A stretch of DNA of 64,000 nucleotides from Streptomyces malaysiense. Its GTDB lineage: Bacteria > Actinomycetota > Actinomycetes > Streptomycetales > Streptomycetaceae. The DNA is taken from NCBI RefSeq assembly GCF_000980885.2, contig NZ_LBDA02000052.1, positions 60,694 through 124,693 of the forward strand. Direction: 5' to 3'. Positions within the stretch are counted from its first letter, which is position 1. Each line of letters starts with the position of its first letter. The notes under the pieces were generated by a model, which saw only the letters and a program-made list of their open reading frames with translations, ran no database searches and was not told the DNA's origin. The position numbers and the translations under genes were made by a program. Below, piece by piece: positions 1-8,650 of the stretch.

Positions 1-184
1 CGCCGAGGGCGGCGGCCACCACGGCGGAGGTGCCGCCGATGGTGGTCGGCGCGGCGACGGCCAGCTGCGGCTGGTGTGCGACGACTCCGCCGAGCCCGGC
101 CGTGACGGCGGGCATGGCGTAAGCGGTGAGGACCTCGCGCCACAGGACGAACGGAGGGGGTGCTCCGGGGGCCTTCTTGCTCAT
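1..184 (-). CDS. N-terminal part of a membrane-like protein, runs off the window
   Basis: The reading frame starts at ATG 182-184, preceded by a GGGAGA ribosome binding site, and stays open to the window edge, giving the first 61 residues. They begin MSKKAPGAPPPFVLWREVL and continue into an Ala/Gly/Val-rich hydrophobic stretch, so a membrane protein or small transporter is likely, but the family cannot be named from this piece. It is transcribed in the same direction as the MarR gene upstream. The promoter gap carries paired TTAG...CTAA palindromes, so it is the probable target of that regulator. Confidence 0.55.
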   Translation of the reverse strand, partial: MSKKAPGAPPPFVLWREVLTAYAMPAVTAGLGGVVAHQPQLAVAAPTTIGGTSAVVAAALG

Positions 185-210
185 GCTTCTCCCTACTCGC
201 AGAAATGTGA

Positions 211-244
211 TTAGCCGCCTAAGTATGAATGCTTAGGTGCCTAA
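211..244. promoter_or_regulatory. candidate MarR operator pair upstream of the window-edge gene
   Basis: Two 12-bp palindromes lie 10 bp apart: TTAGCCGCCTAA (211-222) and TTAGGTGCCTAA (233-244). Between them CCTAAG...CTTAGG (218-237) forms a further overlapping inverted repeat. The motif GGTGCCTAA recurs at 860-868, just upstream of the MarR start. A motif shared by the regulator's own promoter and the next gene fits an autoregulated MarR operator. Binding is inferred. Confidence 0.6.
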
Positions 245-326
245 CTATTTGGACGGAGTGGCGGCGGGCCGCAGCGTCCGCCCGCCTGTGCGTGGACGGA
301 TCGGCGGCCCGCCGTGGGTGGCGGGG

Positions 327-848
327 TCAGTCCTCGGTGAGCGCCTCGATGCCGGCCACGATCCGGGCGAGCAGGTCGAGGAAGACGGTCCGCTCCTCGA
401 CGGAGAGGCCCTCGACCATGGACTGCATCCGGGCGAAGTGCTCCGGTGCCAGCTCGCGCAGCCTGTCGGCGCCGCGAGCGGTGAGGATCACGACGTTGCC
501 CCGCCCGTCCTCGGTGGATGGGCGGCGGGCCACCAGACCCTCCCGTTCCAGCCCGTCGACCAGCCCGGTCACGGTTGCCCGGGAAACCCCGAGGCTGGCC
601 GCGAGCTGCGACGGGGACTTCTCGCCGCCGTGGTCCTCGAGGTCGGCCAGTAGCCGGTAGCGACCGGTGGAGAGCCCGAAGCGGCCGAAGTGCACTTCGC
701 CGGCCTGTCCGATCCGAGCCCCCGCCCCCATCAGGCGGGCCGCCACCAGGACCGCCTGGGGGTCGGCCGTCAGGCCGTAGCGCGCGATCTGGCGTCGGGC
801 CTGTTCGAGGGAGGGGGCGGCCGGGTCGGCCTGGTGGTGCGGTGTCAT
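327..848 (-). CDS. MarR family transcriptional regulator
   Basis: This 173-residue protein has the size and winged-helix layout of MarR regulators. The recognition region reads SPSQLAASLGVSRATVTGLV (about residues 83-102), followed by a wing and the RPSTEDGRGN segment. C-terminal helices for dimerisation follow. ATG 846-848 was chosen because the family's N-terminal helix starts soon after it. The motif GGTGCCTAA lies 12 nt upstream and recurs in front of the next gene, so autoregulation plus control of the downstream membrane-like gene is likely. Ligand unknown. Confidence 0.85.
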   Translation of the reverse strand: MTPHHQADPAAPSLEQARRQIARYGLTADPQAVLVAARLMGAGARIGQAGEVHFGRFGLSTGRYRLLADLEDHGGEKSPSQLAASLGVSRATVTGLVDGLEREGLVARRPSTEDGRGNVVILTARGADRLRELAPEHFARMQSMVEGLSVEERTVFLDLLARIVAGIEALTED

Positions 849-859
849 GCAAGTAATAT

Positions 860-868
860 GGTGCCTAA
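860..868. promoter_or_regulatory. candidate MarR operator half-site at the regulator's own promoter
   Basis: GGTGCCTAA is repeated exactly from 236-244 and sits in an AT-richer stretch immediately before the MarR start. The left half of the palindrome is degenerate here, so it would be a weaker site than the pair at 211-244. Confidence 0.45.
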
Positions 869-1180
869 TCAATCGATCCGTCAAATTTCTGCCGGCGGAT
901 CGGCCAGTTACGGATCGGTCGGCTGCCGCCCCGATTCGGCCGGCCCGGCGGTCGTCGCGGGTCACGGCCCGGCCGCGCGGACGGCGCTGCGCGTCGTGAC
1001 GGGCGAGCGCACCGCCGTACTCGTCCGCCGTACCCACCCGGGCCCTCTCCTCGTCGTCGGCTCGTCCGGGTGCCGACCGCGCACCGCACCCGCTCTCCCC
1101 GGGCCCGCCGCCGATGCCAGGACCGTGAGGCCCTGACCGACGGGGGCCGGAGGGCTCGCCCGTCGATGCTGACGGTGCGT

Positions 1181-1220
1181 CCGGGGCCCGGTCCCGACCC
1201 GAGGAGGGGCCGGGCCCCGG
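1181..1220 (-). terminator. GC-rich hairpin downstream of the GlxA-type regulator
   Basis: A perfect 11-bp stem, CCGGGGCCCGG (1181-1191) with CCGGGCCCCGG (1210-1220), closes an 18-nt loop. It lies in the otherwise featureless 849-1276 stretch, 57 bp beyond the stop of the minus-strand regulator. It has no T tract, which is common for Streptomyces terminators. Confidence 0.45.
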
Positions 1221-1276
1221 GTCCCGGTCCCGGGAAGGGGCCGGTCCCGGCCCTGTCGCGTGCGGCGCCGTCGCTC

Positions 1277-2233
1277 CTACGCCGAGCGGCGGAAGGTCCT
1301 CCGGTACGCCAGCGGTGTCGTGTCGAGCGTGCGGTGGAAGTGGTGCCGGAGCGTGGCGGGGGTACCGAGGCCGGTGCGGTCGGCGATCTGCCCGATGGAC
1401 AGCTCGGTGGTTTCGAGCAGTTCGCGGGCCAGGTCGACACGGGCCCGGAGGAGCCACTGCAGCGGTGTGCTGCCGGTCTGTGCGCGGAACCGGCGGTTGA
1501 GGCTGCGGATGCTCATCGCGGCGTGGCCCGCGATCTCCGCCAGGGTGAGCGGCCGGTGCAGGTTGCGCTCCATCCAGGTGAGGGTGGGCCGCAGGGACGT
1601 GCTGCGGTCCTCGGGCACCGGGTGTTCGATGAACTGGGCCTGCCCACCGTCGCGTTGGAGCGGCATGACGGTACGGCGGGCGGTGGCGGCGGCGACCCCG
1701 GAGCCGAGGTCCCGGCGGACCAGGTGGAGGCACAGGTCGAGCCCGGCCGCGATGCCGGCGGAGGTCGCCAGCGAGCCGTTGTCGATGAACAGGGCGCCGC
1801 TGTCGACCTCGATGCCGGGGTGGCGGCGCGCGAGCTCGTCCGCGTACTGCCAGTGGGTGGTGGCCCGTTGGCCGTCGAGCAGGCCGGTGGCGGCGAGGGT
1901 GAACGCTCCGATGCACAGCGAGGCGATGCGGGCCCCGCGGTCGGCCGCCGTCCGCAGGACCTCGCGCACCGGGGCGGGCGCCGGGTCGAGGAACCCCGAG
2001 TGACCGGGAACGATCACGGTGTCCGCCTCGGCCGCGGCATCCAGGCCGTACGGGGCGGTCAGCCGGAAGGCCCCGTACTCGGGCGGGGTGGTGACGGCTC
2101 GCCCCTGTGCGCACACCCGCACCTCGTAGTGCGGGTGGCCGTCCGCCTGGCCCGCTGCGCCGAAGACCTGACCCGGCAGGGACAGCTCGAAGGGAAGGGC
2201 GCCGTCCAGCGCCAGGACCGCGACAACATGCAT
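1277..2233 (-). CDS. GlxA family transcriptional regulator (DJ-1/PfpI-AraC fusion)
   Basis: The protein has 318 residues. An N-terminal DJ-1/PfpI-like domain (about 1-170) carries the nucleophile-elbow segment SLCIGAFTLAATGLL with Cys and the downstream TTHW motif. The C-terminal AraC domain (about 215-318) has two helix-turn-helix motifs, LAEIAGHAAMSIRSLNRRF and IGQIADRTGLGTPATLRHHF. The DJ-1 domain of this family usually senses a small molecule rather than acting as an enzyme. It is divergent from an HD-domain gene 103 bp away, which is its most likely target. A second GlxA-type regulator lies at 37.9-38.9 kb. Confidence 0.92.
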   Translation of the reverse strand: MHVVAVLALDGALPFELSLPGQVFGAAGQADGHPHYEVRVCAQGRAVTTPPEYGAFRLTAPYGLDAAAEADTVIVPGHSGFLDPAPAPVREVLRTAADRGARIASLCIGAFTLAATGLLDGQRATTHWQYADELARRHPGIEVDSGALFIDNGSLATSAGIAAGLDLCLHLVRRDLGSGVAAATARRTVMPLQRDGGQAQFIEHPVPEDRSTSLRPTLTWMERNLHRPLTLAEIAGHAAMSIRSLNRRFRAQTGSTPLQWLLRARVDLARELLETTELSIGQIADRTGLGTPATLRHHFHRTLDTTPLAYRRTFRRSA

Positions 2234-2336
2234 GGCCAGAATTTAGCGTAGTTGGGCATTCCAGCCTCTCGCGGGGACCCGGCATCGGACGCAGGATCGG
2301 TGCATCCCTTCCGCCGCGAACCGAGGAGAACACGCT

Positions 2337-3029
2337 GTGAACATCCAACTGGCCGACTGGCACGTCGAGTTCGAGCTGCCGCAGAGCGAGCTCGCAGTCG
2401 CGGCCTTGCAGTTCGCCGAAGGCGCGGAGCAGCCGTACCTCTTCCGGCACAGCGTCCGCGGCTACCTCTTCGCCCGGGAGATCGCGAACCATCGAGGCCT
2501 GCGGCCGGACGTGGACTACCACGACGAACAGCTCTTCCTGGGTTGCGTGCTGCACGACCTGGGCCTGACCGAACAGGGCAACGGCGACCAGCGGTTCGAG
2601 GTGGACGGTGCCGACCTCGCGGCCGCCTTCCTGCGTGAGCACGGGGCCGACGACAGCACGGTCGCCGTGGTGTGGGACGCCGTCGCCCTCCACACCTCCG
2701 ACGGGATCGCCTCCCGCAAGGAACCGGAGGTCGCCCTGGCCCAGGCCGGGATCGCCCTCGATGTCATGGGCCGGGGCAAGGAGGCCCTGACCGAGGGCTT
2801 CGCCGAGCGGGTGCACAGCGCCTTCCCGCGCGACGACCTCGGCTACGTGATAGCCGACGCGATCGTCGCCCAGGCCATGGCCAACCCCGCGAAGGCCTCC
2901 CCCCTGAGCCTCGCCGGCCAGCTGCTGCGCCAGCGCCTTCCGCACGGCACGGTGCCGGACTGGCACGACCTCATCGCCGGGGCCGGCTGGGGCGACCGGC
3001 GTACCGCCGTCCCTGGCGATCACGGGTAG
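2337..3029 (+). CDS. HD domain-containing protein (cyanamide hydratase-like)
   Basis: This 230-residue protein starts at GTG 2337 behind a GAGGAG site. Metal-binding positions of the HD fold are visible: FRHSVRGYLFA (His, residues about 40-50) and CVLHDLGLTEQG (the HD pair, about 70-80). A helical core follows. The family includes cyanamide/isonitrile-type hydratases and phosphohydrolases that use a divalent metal. Divergent transcription from the GlxA-type regulator suggests induction by a small substrate. The exact substrate cannot be read from the sequence. Confidence 0.8.
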   Translation: MNIQLADWHVEFELPQSELAVAALQFAEGAEQPYLFRHSVRGYLFAREIANHRGLRPDVDYHDEQLFLGCVLHDLGLTEQGNGDQRFEVDGADLAAAFLREHGADDSTVAVVWDAVALHTSDGIASRKEPEVALAQAGIALDVMGRGKEALTEGFAERVHSAFPRDDLGYVIADAIVAQAMANPAKASPLSLAGQLLRQRLPHGTVPDWHDLIAGAGWGDRRTAVPGDHG

Positions 3030-3154
3030 CCGCGCACCGGAACCCGACGCGGTGCTCGGGGGGTTGAAGCGGTCCGTGGTCGCGCGGGTCGGGCCACATG
3101 CCCAGGCGGGTCCGACGGCCGGGACCGGGGCGCGGTTCCGGCCCGTGCCGGCCT

Positions 3155-4817
3155 CTATCGGGTGAGGATCACGACGTCGGAGGGCTTGAGGACGCGTCCC
3201 TTTTCGTCCAGCGCCTTTACCTGGAAGTACGGTCCGGGGGCGTTCGTCGTGACGGCTGTCTCGAATCCGGACCGTCGGGCGTGTCCGACAACGACCGACA
3301 GCGAGTGGGGGTCGGCCCCGGCGAGCACCTGCCATGCTCTGGTCTGGGTCGAGCCGTTCCAGGAGGCGTAGACGACACTGTGACCGCCGGCGGACCGTGC
3401 CGCGGCACTCGGTGGGTAGTACGGTGTGCCGATCCATTCGTTCCGCAACACTCGGTACGAGATGTCGGAACCCGGCAGCTTCGCGTCGTAGAGCAGGTTC
3501 CGCGAGCCGTTGCCCTGGGTGTTTCCCGCGCCCGCGTACTCCGAGTAGTACGGGCTCTGGCCCCATCCGATGAATTCGTTGCCGTTCGAGAGGGCCTGGG
3601 TGTTTCCCTGGGTCGGCGACTCCAGCGGCGGCTGGTGGTAGTAGGTCCTGTCCACGGTCGCTCTGCGGCTGCGGAAGTCGAGGTTGAGGATCAGGCCGTG
3701 CGACACCTGTTCGGGTTCGCCGTCGGGCAGGTCGCAGCAGCCGTCGTCGAACATACTGATCCGGTTTCCCGGCCGGAATCGGGCATCGTGCTGCCAGTAG
3801 AAGTCCGCGTTCGGACCGAAGGTGAAGTCGCTTTTCTTCCCTCCGATCTGATAGCGGATTTTCCCGGATCTCTTGGTGACGTCGTAGATCGCCCACATGT
3901 TCCGGGCCGAGATCAGCAGTCGGCCGTCGGGCCCCTCGTCGACCGAGTTGATGTGAAAGGCGTCCCACACCCCGTCGGACGACGACGCACTCGAGACAGG
4001 TTCCTCGGAATCCGCGGGGTCCAGGTGGTCCAGCGCGTTCCACGAGAAGACGAGTCTGCCCGTCGCGAGGTCGACCTCCTGGATTTCACTGTTCTCGATG
4101 GAGCCGTTCTTCGGGCCTCCGTAGGGCGTGAGATCCACGGGCACGGGTTTGGATGCGATGAGCAGCGCGGTACCCCGGCGGGTCAGGGTGAACTCGTGCT
4201 CGTCCGGGTAGTAGCCGTGATGCGCGAACACCGTCCTGAGCAGGCGGTAGTGGGTGTCGTAGATGTAGTAGCACCCGCCCGGTTCGGGCGCACCGGCCGG
4301 CAGGTTCGTGTACGCCGGAGGAAGCGCGAGGGTCCCCTGCCACCAGGTGAGCACCGGTCGCCCCCGGTCCCTGCGGCCGTCGTGATAGGTCTGGACCTTG
4401 AAGTCGGCGTTCTGGAGGTTCGTCGAGGGCAGGGGGCGGAACCAGACCGGATCACCGGAGTTGTCGTTGATCAGTGCCCCGGTCTGGCCGACCATCCGGT
4501 CCGCGCTGAACGGGGCGACGAAGATGTCTCCGCGAGCCGTCCCCCGTTTGTTCGCCGTCACGCTCACCCGCATGGGGTGAAGGCCCGGTTCGGAAACGAA
4601 ACTCCACACGTCGCGGCCCGACAGGATCGGGGGCGGAGTACTTTCCGACGGAGGGAAGGGCTTTGTCGCGCACAGGTGGGACGTGACCTCCTGCGACCCC
4701 GTCGCGGCCGAGGGTACGCAGTTCGCCGCAACGCACCCGGCGGCGAGCACGCAGGCGCCGACGGTGCGGCGGGTCCTTCTCCCTGTCCGGCGAGACCGCG
4801 GTTCTCGCGTCGTCATT
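3155..4817 (-). CDS. secreted arylsulfotransferase (ASST)-like protein
   Basis: The ATG at 4817 is used because a strong AAGGAGG site lies 6 nt upstream; an in-frame GTG at 4834 would overlap that site. The product has 553 residues. The Arg-rich N-terminus RRTGRRTRRTVGACVLAAG suggests a Tat or Sec signal; a Cys follows, but a lipobox is not convincing. The body shows ASST-family landmarks: YPDEHEFTLTRRGTALL, WDAFHINSVDEGPDGRLLIS, and QHDARFRPGNRISMFDDG, each a blade of the propeller with the expected His. ASST enzymes move sulfate between phenols. Many actinobacterial members are untested, so function is by family only. It converges on the HD gene. Confidence 0.85.
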
Positions 4818-5375
4818 GCCGACCTCCTTGACACCCGGAATTCTTCTTCTGCGGCGGCGTCGCCAGCCTTCAGCCGCTCTGTCCGATTTATTCCTCAAGC
4901 CCGTAATGGCCCGTACCGGGATGAGTTGTTCCTCGGGTGAAGATAAGCAGCAAAGGCGGGCGGCGTCTGCTCGATGCAACCCGGGTAGGCCATTCGGCAG
5001 GCGTGGTCTCACCCGGACATGTGGCACGCTTCGTTCGACCGGCGCTCGCGAAGCCGGCCGGGCTCGGCCGATCGTCCGCTCGCGCGTCGGCGCTCCGCGG
5101 GCCGAACGCCCGACCAGCCGCCGGGCCGCGGTCCTGCCCGCCGCCGTGGCAACGGCGTCGGCCGGTCCAGTCTTCGCGGGGGTCGCCTTCGACCTGGCCC
5201 GTCGCAGGCGCGTTCCGCACCTGTCCCGAGGAGGCGCCTTCTCACCCGGCTCCGGGATCCGTCCGCCGCGCCGAGCCCCGGTGGACGGCTACGCGGGTGC
5301 ACCGGACGCCGGGCTCGCGGGAGCCCCGGACGTCGATGCCGAGCGGAAGCCGTTCTCTTCGTGCTTCGTGCGGTG
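4818..5375. other. 558-bp stretch without a supported gene
   Basis: The AT-richer part (about 4818-4960) is the leader of the arylsulfotransferase gene and contains its AAGGAGG site. The rest, up to the BlaI stop codon, has only high-GC open frames with no recognisable protein. No M56/BlaR-type sensor protease follows the BlaI gene here, although such pairs are usual. Confidence 0.5.
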
Positions 5376-5756
5376 TCATTCCGTCGAGGCGAGCAGGGCC
5401 CGCAGCGCGGTCTCGTCCGCGGGATCGAGGGTCTGGACGAAACGCTGCAGCACGGCTGCGCGGTCGTGGCCGCGGTCCAGCGCGATTTTCATCCGCTCTG
5501 CGGATGTCTGGGCGGATTCCCGGCGTGGGCGATAGGCGTGCGCCCGGCCGACGCGCTCGCGTTCGAGCATCCCCTTGGTGTGCAACCTGCCCAGGACGGT
5601 CAGCACGGTCTTGTAGGCGAGCCCTGGTGTGAGGGCGGACCGGACGGCGCTCGCGGTCATCGGCTCGTCGGCGCCCCACAGCACGGCCATGATCTCGGCT
5701 TCCAGAGCGCCGCTCGGCCGACGGTCGGCACGGGCGCCACTGATCTCGTGAGCCAC
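5376..5756 (-). CDS. BlaI/MecI/CopY family repressor
   Basis: The 126-residue protein starts at GTG 5756, preceded by CAGGAGG. It shows the family signature LEAEIMAVLWGADEPMTASA followed by LAYKTVLTVLGRLHTKGMLE, a winged helix that recognises short dyads. The C-terminal helices, where BlaR-type proteases cut, are present. A partner protease is missing next door. It is divergent from a class A penicillin-binding protein 243 bp away, so control of cell-wall synthesis is a reasonable inference. Confidence 0.88.
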   Translation of the reverse strand: MAHEISGARADRRPSGALEAEIMAVLWGADEPMTASAVRSALTPGLAYKTVLTVLGRLHTKGMLERERVGRAHAYRPRRESAQTSAERMKIALDRGHDRAAVLQRFVQTLDPADETALRALLASTE

Positions 5757-5998
5757 CCCGACCCTCCTGTCTACCCGCGTGCGGGCTCCGCCCGATCCTA
5801 CGCGGCGTGGGGCTTCGTACAGGGGGCGGTTGCCGCCGCTCATCAGGCACTGGCTAGTCTCACATCTCGTAGGAAGAATCCAGGAGTGTCAGCCTCAGCC
5901 TGCGCCCGGTCAGGTCCGCCGTCGTGAACCACGGAGGCGCGGCGGGGTGGTGTAGCGATGGCGTGCGGGCCGGTGCTTGGCCGAGGAGTGGCGAAATC

Positions 5999-8560
5999 AT
6001 GAGCGGACAGCGGCGTAAGCCCTCGGGAAGGACCAAGCCGTCCGGCCCGGCCGACGTACGGGACGGCGGCCGGGCCGATGCGCGCGGAGCCGGCCCGGCC
6101 GGGGGCGGCCGGGCCGAAGCGCGCCGGGCCGGCCAGGCCGACGCCGGACGCGGCCGCCGCGCGGCGCCCACTCGGCGTGCGCCCGCGGGGCCACCCGGCA
6201 GGCGCCGCCTCATCGACTACCCACGGGCGGGCAAGCGCGGCTTTCGGCGGTGGCTTCCGTCGTGGAAGCTGGTGACCGGTACGTTCCTGCTGTTCGTCGG
6301 CGCTGGGGTGGGCCTGTTCGGGTATGCCTACGCCACGACGACGATTCCCAGCGCCAATCCCAGCACTCAGGCGCAGAGCAACACCTATTACTGGTCGGAC
6401 GGCTCGGTCATGACCACCCAGGGGTCGACCAACCGGCAGAACGTCGATCTCTCCCAGGTGCCGAAGTCGGTGCAGTGGGACTTCCTCGCCGCGGAGAACG
6501 CCACCTTCTACACCGACCCCGGCGTCGACACCCGGGGCATGCTCCGCGCCGTCTACCACATGGCCACGGGCGGCGAGGTGCAGTCCGGGTCAACCATCAC
6601 CCAGCAGTTCGTGAAGAACACCTACCTGACCCAGAACCAGTCGGTCACCCGCAAGTTCAGGGAGATCATGATCTCCCTGAAGATCGGTGGCCAGATGTCC
6701 AAGCCGCAGATCCTCCAGGGCTATCTCAACAGTTGCTACTACGGCCGTGACGCCTATGGCATCGAGGCCGCGGCGCGTACCTACTACCACGAGCACGCCT
6801 CCCAGCTGACCGTCAGCCAGGGCGCCTTCATCGCCGCCACGGTCAACGAGCCGAGCCTGCTGATGCACGCCGACTCGGACCCCCGGGCCAAGGCTCAGGC
6901 CACGGCGCGCTGGAAGTACGTGCTGCAGCGCATGGCCAAGATCAACAAGATCACCGCCGCGCAGGAGCAGCAGTATCTGGCCGCGGGGTTCCCGACGCCC
7001 AAGCCGTACTCCCCGTCGGCGGGGATGTCCGGGCAGACCGGATATCTGATGCAGACCGCGGAGAAGTACGTCGAAGCCCACACGTCCCTCACGGACCAGC
7101 AACTGGGCCGCGGCGGCTACCAGATCTACACCACCTTCGACAAGAAGAGGGTGAAGGCGCTGTCGGCGTCCGTGGCGGCGATGCAGAAAAAGCACCTCGA
7201 CCCGAAGCACCGTTCGGCCGACAAGGACGTCCAGGTCGGCGCGGCGTCCATCGACCCGTCCACCGGCGCGGTCGTGGCCCTGTACGGCGGCGCGGGCTGG
7301 GACAAGGGCCACTGGACCAACAACGCCGACACCACCGGTGTGCCGGTCGGCTCCACCTTCAAGCCGATCGACCTGGCTGCCGCGCTCGACCACGGAGCCG
7401 TGCTCTCCCCCGGCCGGCCGGCCTCGCCGATCACCCCGGACTCCAAGTTCGACGGCGACGACGGCATCACGATCAAGAACCAGCAGGGCCAGGAGCTGCC
7501 GGACCCGGGCGACGCCACGGGACTCCTCCACCAGCGCAACGACGTCCCCACGAAGTGGGGTTACATCACTCTGCGCAAGGCTATGGAGCAGTCGGTCAAC
7601 ACCCCCTACGTCCAGCTCGGCGAGTACGTCGGCTACGACAACGTGGAGAACGAGGCGCTCAAGGCGGGTCTGCTGCGCAAGAGCCTGCAGTACGACACCC
7701 CCGGCTTCTACATCGGCACCTCCACCCCCTCGGCGATCCGCATGGCCGACGCGTACGCCACCTTCGACGACAGCGGTGTCCAGCACGAGCCGTACTCGGT
7801 GACCAAGGTCGTCGCCGACGGCGCACAACTGCCCGGCTTCGGCAAGCCCAAGGGGACGACGGCCATGCCTTCCTCGACCGCCGACACCGTCACCGACGTG
7901 CTGCAAAGTGTCGTGAAGAGCGGAACCGGCACGAACGCCAAGGCTCTCGGCCGCCCGGTGGCCGGCAAGACCGGTACGACCGATGACTACAAGTCGGCCT
8001 GGTTCATCGGCTACACCCCGCAACTGGTCACGTCCGTCGCCATGTTCAAGGAGGACCCGAAGAACGCCGGCCTCCAGTCGATGGGAGGTGTCGGCGGCTA
8101 CTCCAAGGTCTTCGGCGCCGACATGCCCACCGAGGTGTGGACGGGCTACATGACCGCCGCTCTTCAGGGACAGCCGCTCCAGCAGTTCCCGCCCGCACCC
8201 ACGCTGGGCCAGGGCACCGACGAAACGGGCGCGCCCTCACCCAGCCCCTCCGTCACCGCCACGCAGAGCACGCCCTCGGCCAGCGCGAGTCCTTCGGTGA
8301 CACCGAACCCCAGCACCAGGCCGTGCCACGGGCGGAAGAAGCGGTGCGTCAGCCCGGGGCCGACGGACACCTCCGGCACCACCACCGGGGGTGCGGGCGG
8401 CGGGCTGTTCGGCGGCGCCACGGGCGGTGGCACCACGGGTGGTGGCGCCCCGGGCGGTGGCAGCACGGGCGGTGGCACCACCGGTGGTACCACCTCGCCC
8501 GCACCCACGACCAGCCCATCGGCCCAGGCCGGCGGCGTCCCCGGAGGCGCCGCGGGCTGA
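5999..8560 (+). CDS. bifunctional class A penicillin-binding protein (transglycosylase/transpeptidase)
   Basis: ATG 5999 follows a GAGGAG site and gives 853 residues. A basic Gly/Ala/Arg-rich cytoplasmic tail (about 1-90) precedes one membrane segment, VTGTFLLFVGAGVGLFGYAY. The GT51 domain shows AAENATFYTDPGVD (catalytic Glu) and GSTITQQFVKNTYL. The transpeptidase shows STFK (nucleophile Ser), SVN and KTGT motifs. The last 120 residues are Pro/Ser/Thr/Gly-rich with many GGTTGG-type repeats, probably a flexible wall-spanning tail. It polymerises and crosslinks peptidoglycan outside the membrane. The divergent BlaI-type gene may regulate it. Confidence 0.95.
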   Translation: MSGQRRKPSGRTKPSGPADVRDGGRADARGAGPAGGGRAEARRAGQADAGRGRRAAPTRRAPAGPPGRRRLIDYPRAGKRGFRRWLPSWKLVTGTFLLFVGAGVGLFGYAYATTTIPSANPSTQAQSNTYYWSDGSVMTTQGSTNRQNVDLSQVPKSVQWDFLAAENATFYTDPGVDTRGMLRAVYHMATGGEVQSGSTITQQFVKNTYLTQNQSVTRKFREIMISLKIGGQMSKPQILQGYLNSCYYGRDAYGIEAAARTYYHEHASQLTVSQGAFIAATVNEPSLLMHADSDPRAKAQATARWKYVLQRMAKINKITAAQEQQYLAAGFPTPKPYSPSAGMSGQTGYLMQTAEKYVEAHTSLTDQQLGRGGYQIYTTFDKKRVKALSASVAAMQKKHLDPKHRSADKDVQVGAASIDPSTGAVVALYGGAGWDKGHWTNNADTTGVPVGSTFKPIDLAAALDHGAVLSPGRPASPITPDSKFDGDDGITIKNQQGQELPDPGDATGLLHQRNDVPTKWGYITLRKAMEQSVNTPYVQLGEYVGYDNVENEALKAGLLRKSLQYDTPGFYIGTSTPSAIRMADAYATFDDSGVQHEPYSVTKVVADGAQLPGFGKPKGTTAMPSSTADTVTDVLQSVVKSGTGTNAKALGRPVAGKTGTTDDYKSAWFIGYTPQLVTSVAMFKEDPKNAGLQSMGGVGGYSKVFGADMPTEVWTGYMTAALQGQPLQQFPPAPTLGQGTDETGAPSPSPSVTATQSTPSASASPSVTPNPSTRPCHGRKKRCVSPGPTDTSGTTTGGAGGGLFGGATGGGTTGGGAPGGGSTGGGTTGGTTSPAPTTSPSAQAGGVPGGAAG

Positions 8561-8650
8561 TCGGCCCGGCGGGCAGGCGAAGGGAATTCGGCAGGCGTCG
8601 TCGCGCGGCCCGACGCCTGCCCAGCCATCGGACCACTGCCGGCGGGCAGG

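Noticed and set aside
1070..2251. Long plus-strand frames opposite the first GlxA regulator
   Set aside because: Composition is low-complexity Arg/Gly/Pro and no motif or ribosome site is seen; the minus-strand gene has full domain structure.
327..4043. Single 1,238-codon minus-strand open frame spanning several genes
   Set aside because: It is an effect of high GC content; only its end (327-848) is protein-like, and it covers the antisense of the HD gene and other frames of the arylsulfotransferase gene.
6590..8023. 477-codon minus-strand frame inside the penicillin-binding protein gene
   Set aside because: It is the mirror of a clearly coding plus-strand gene with catalytic motifs in order.
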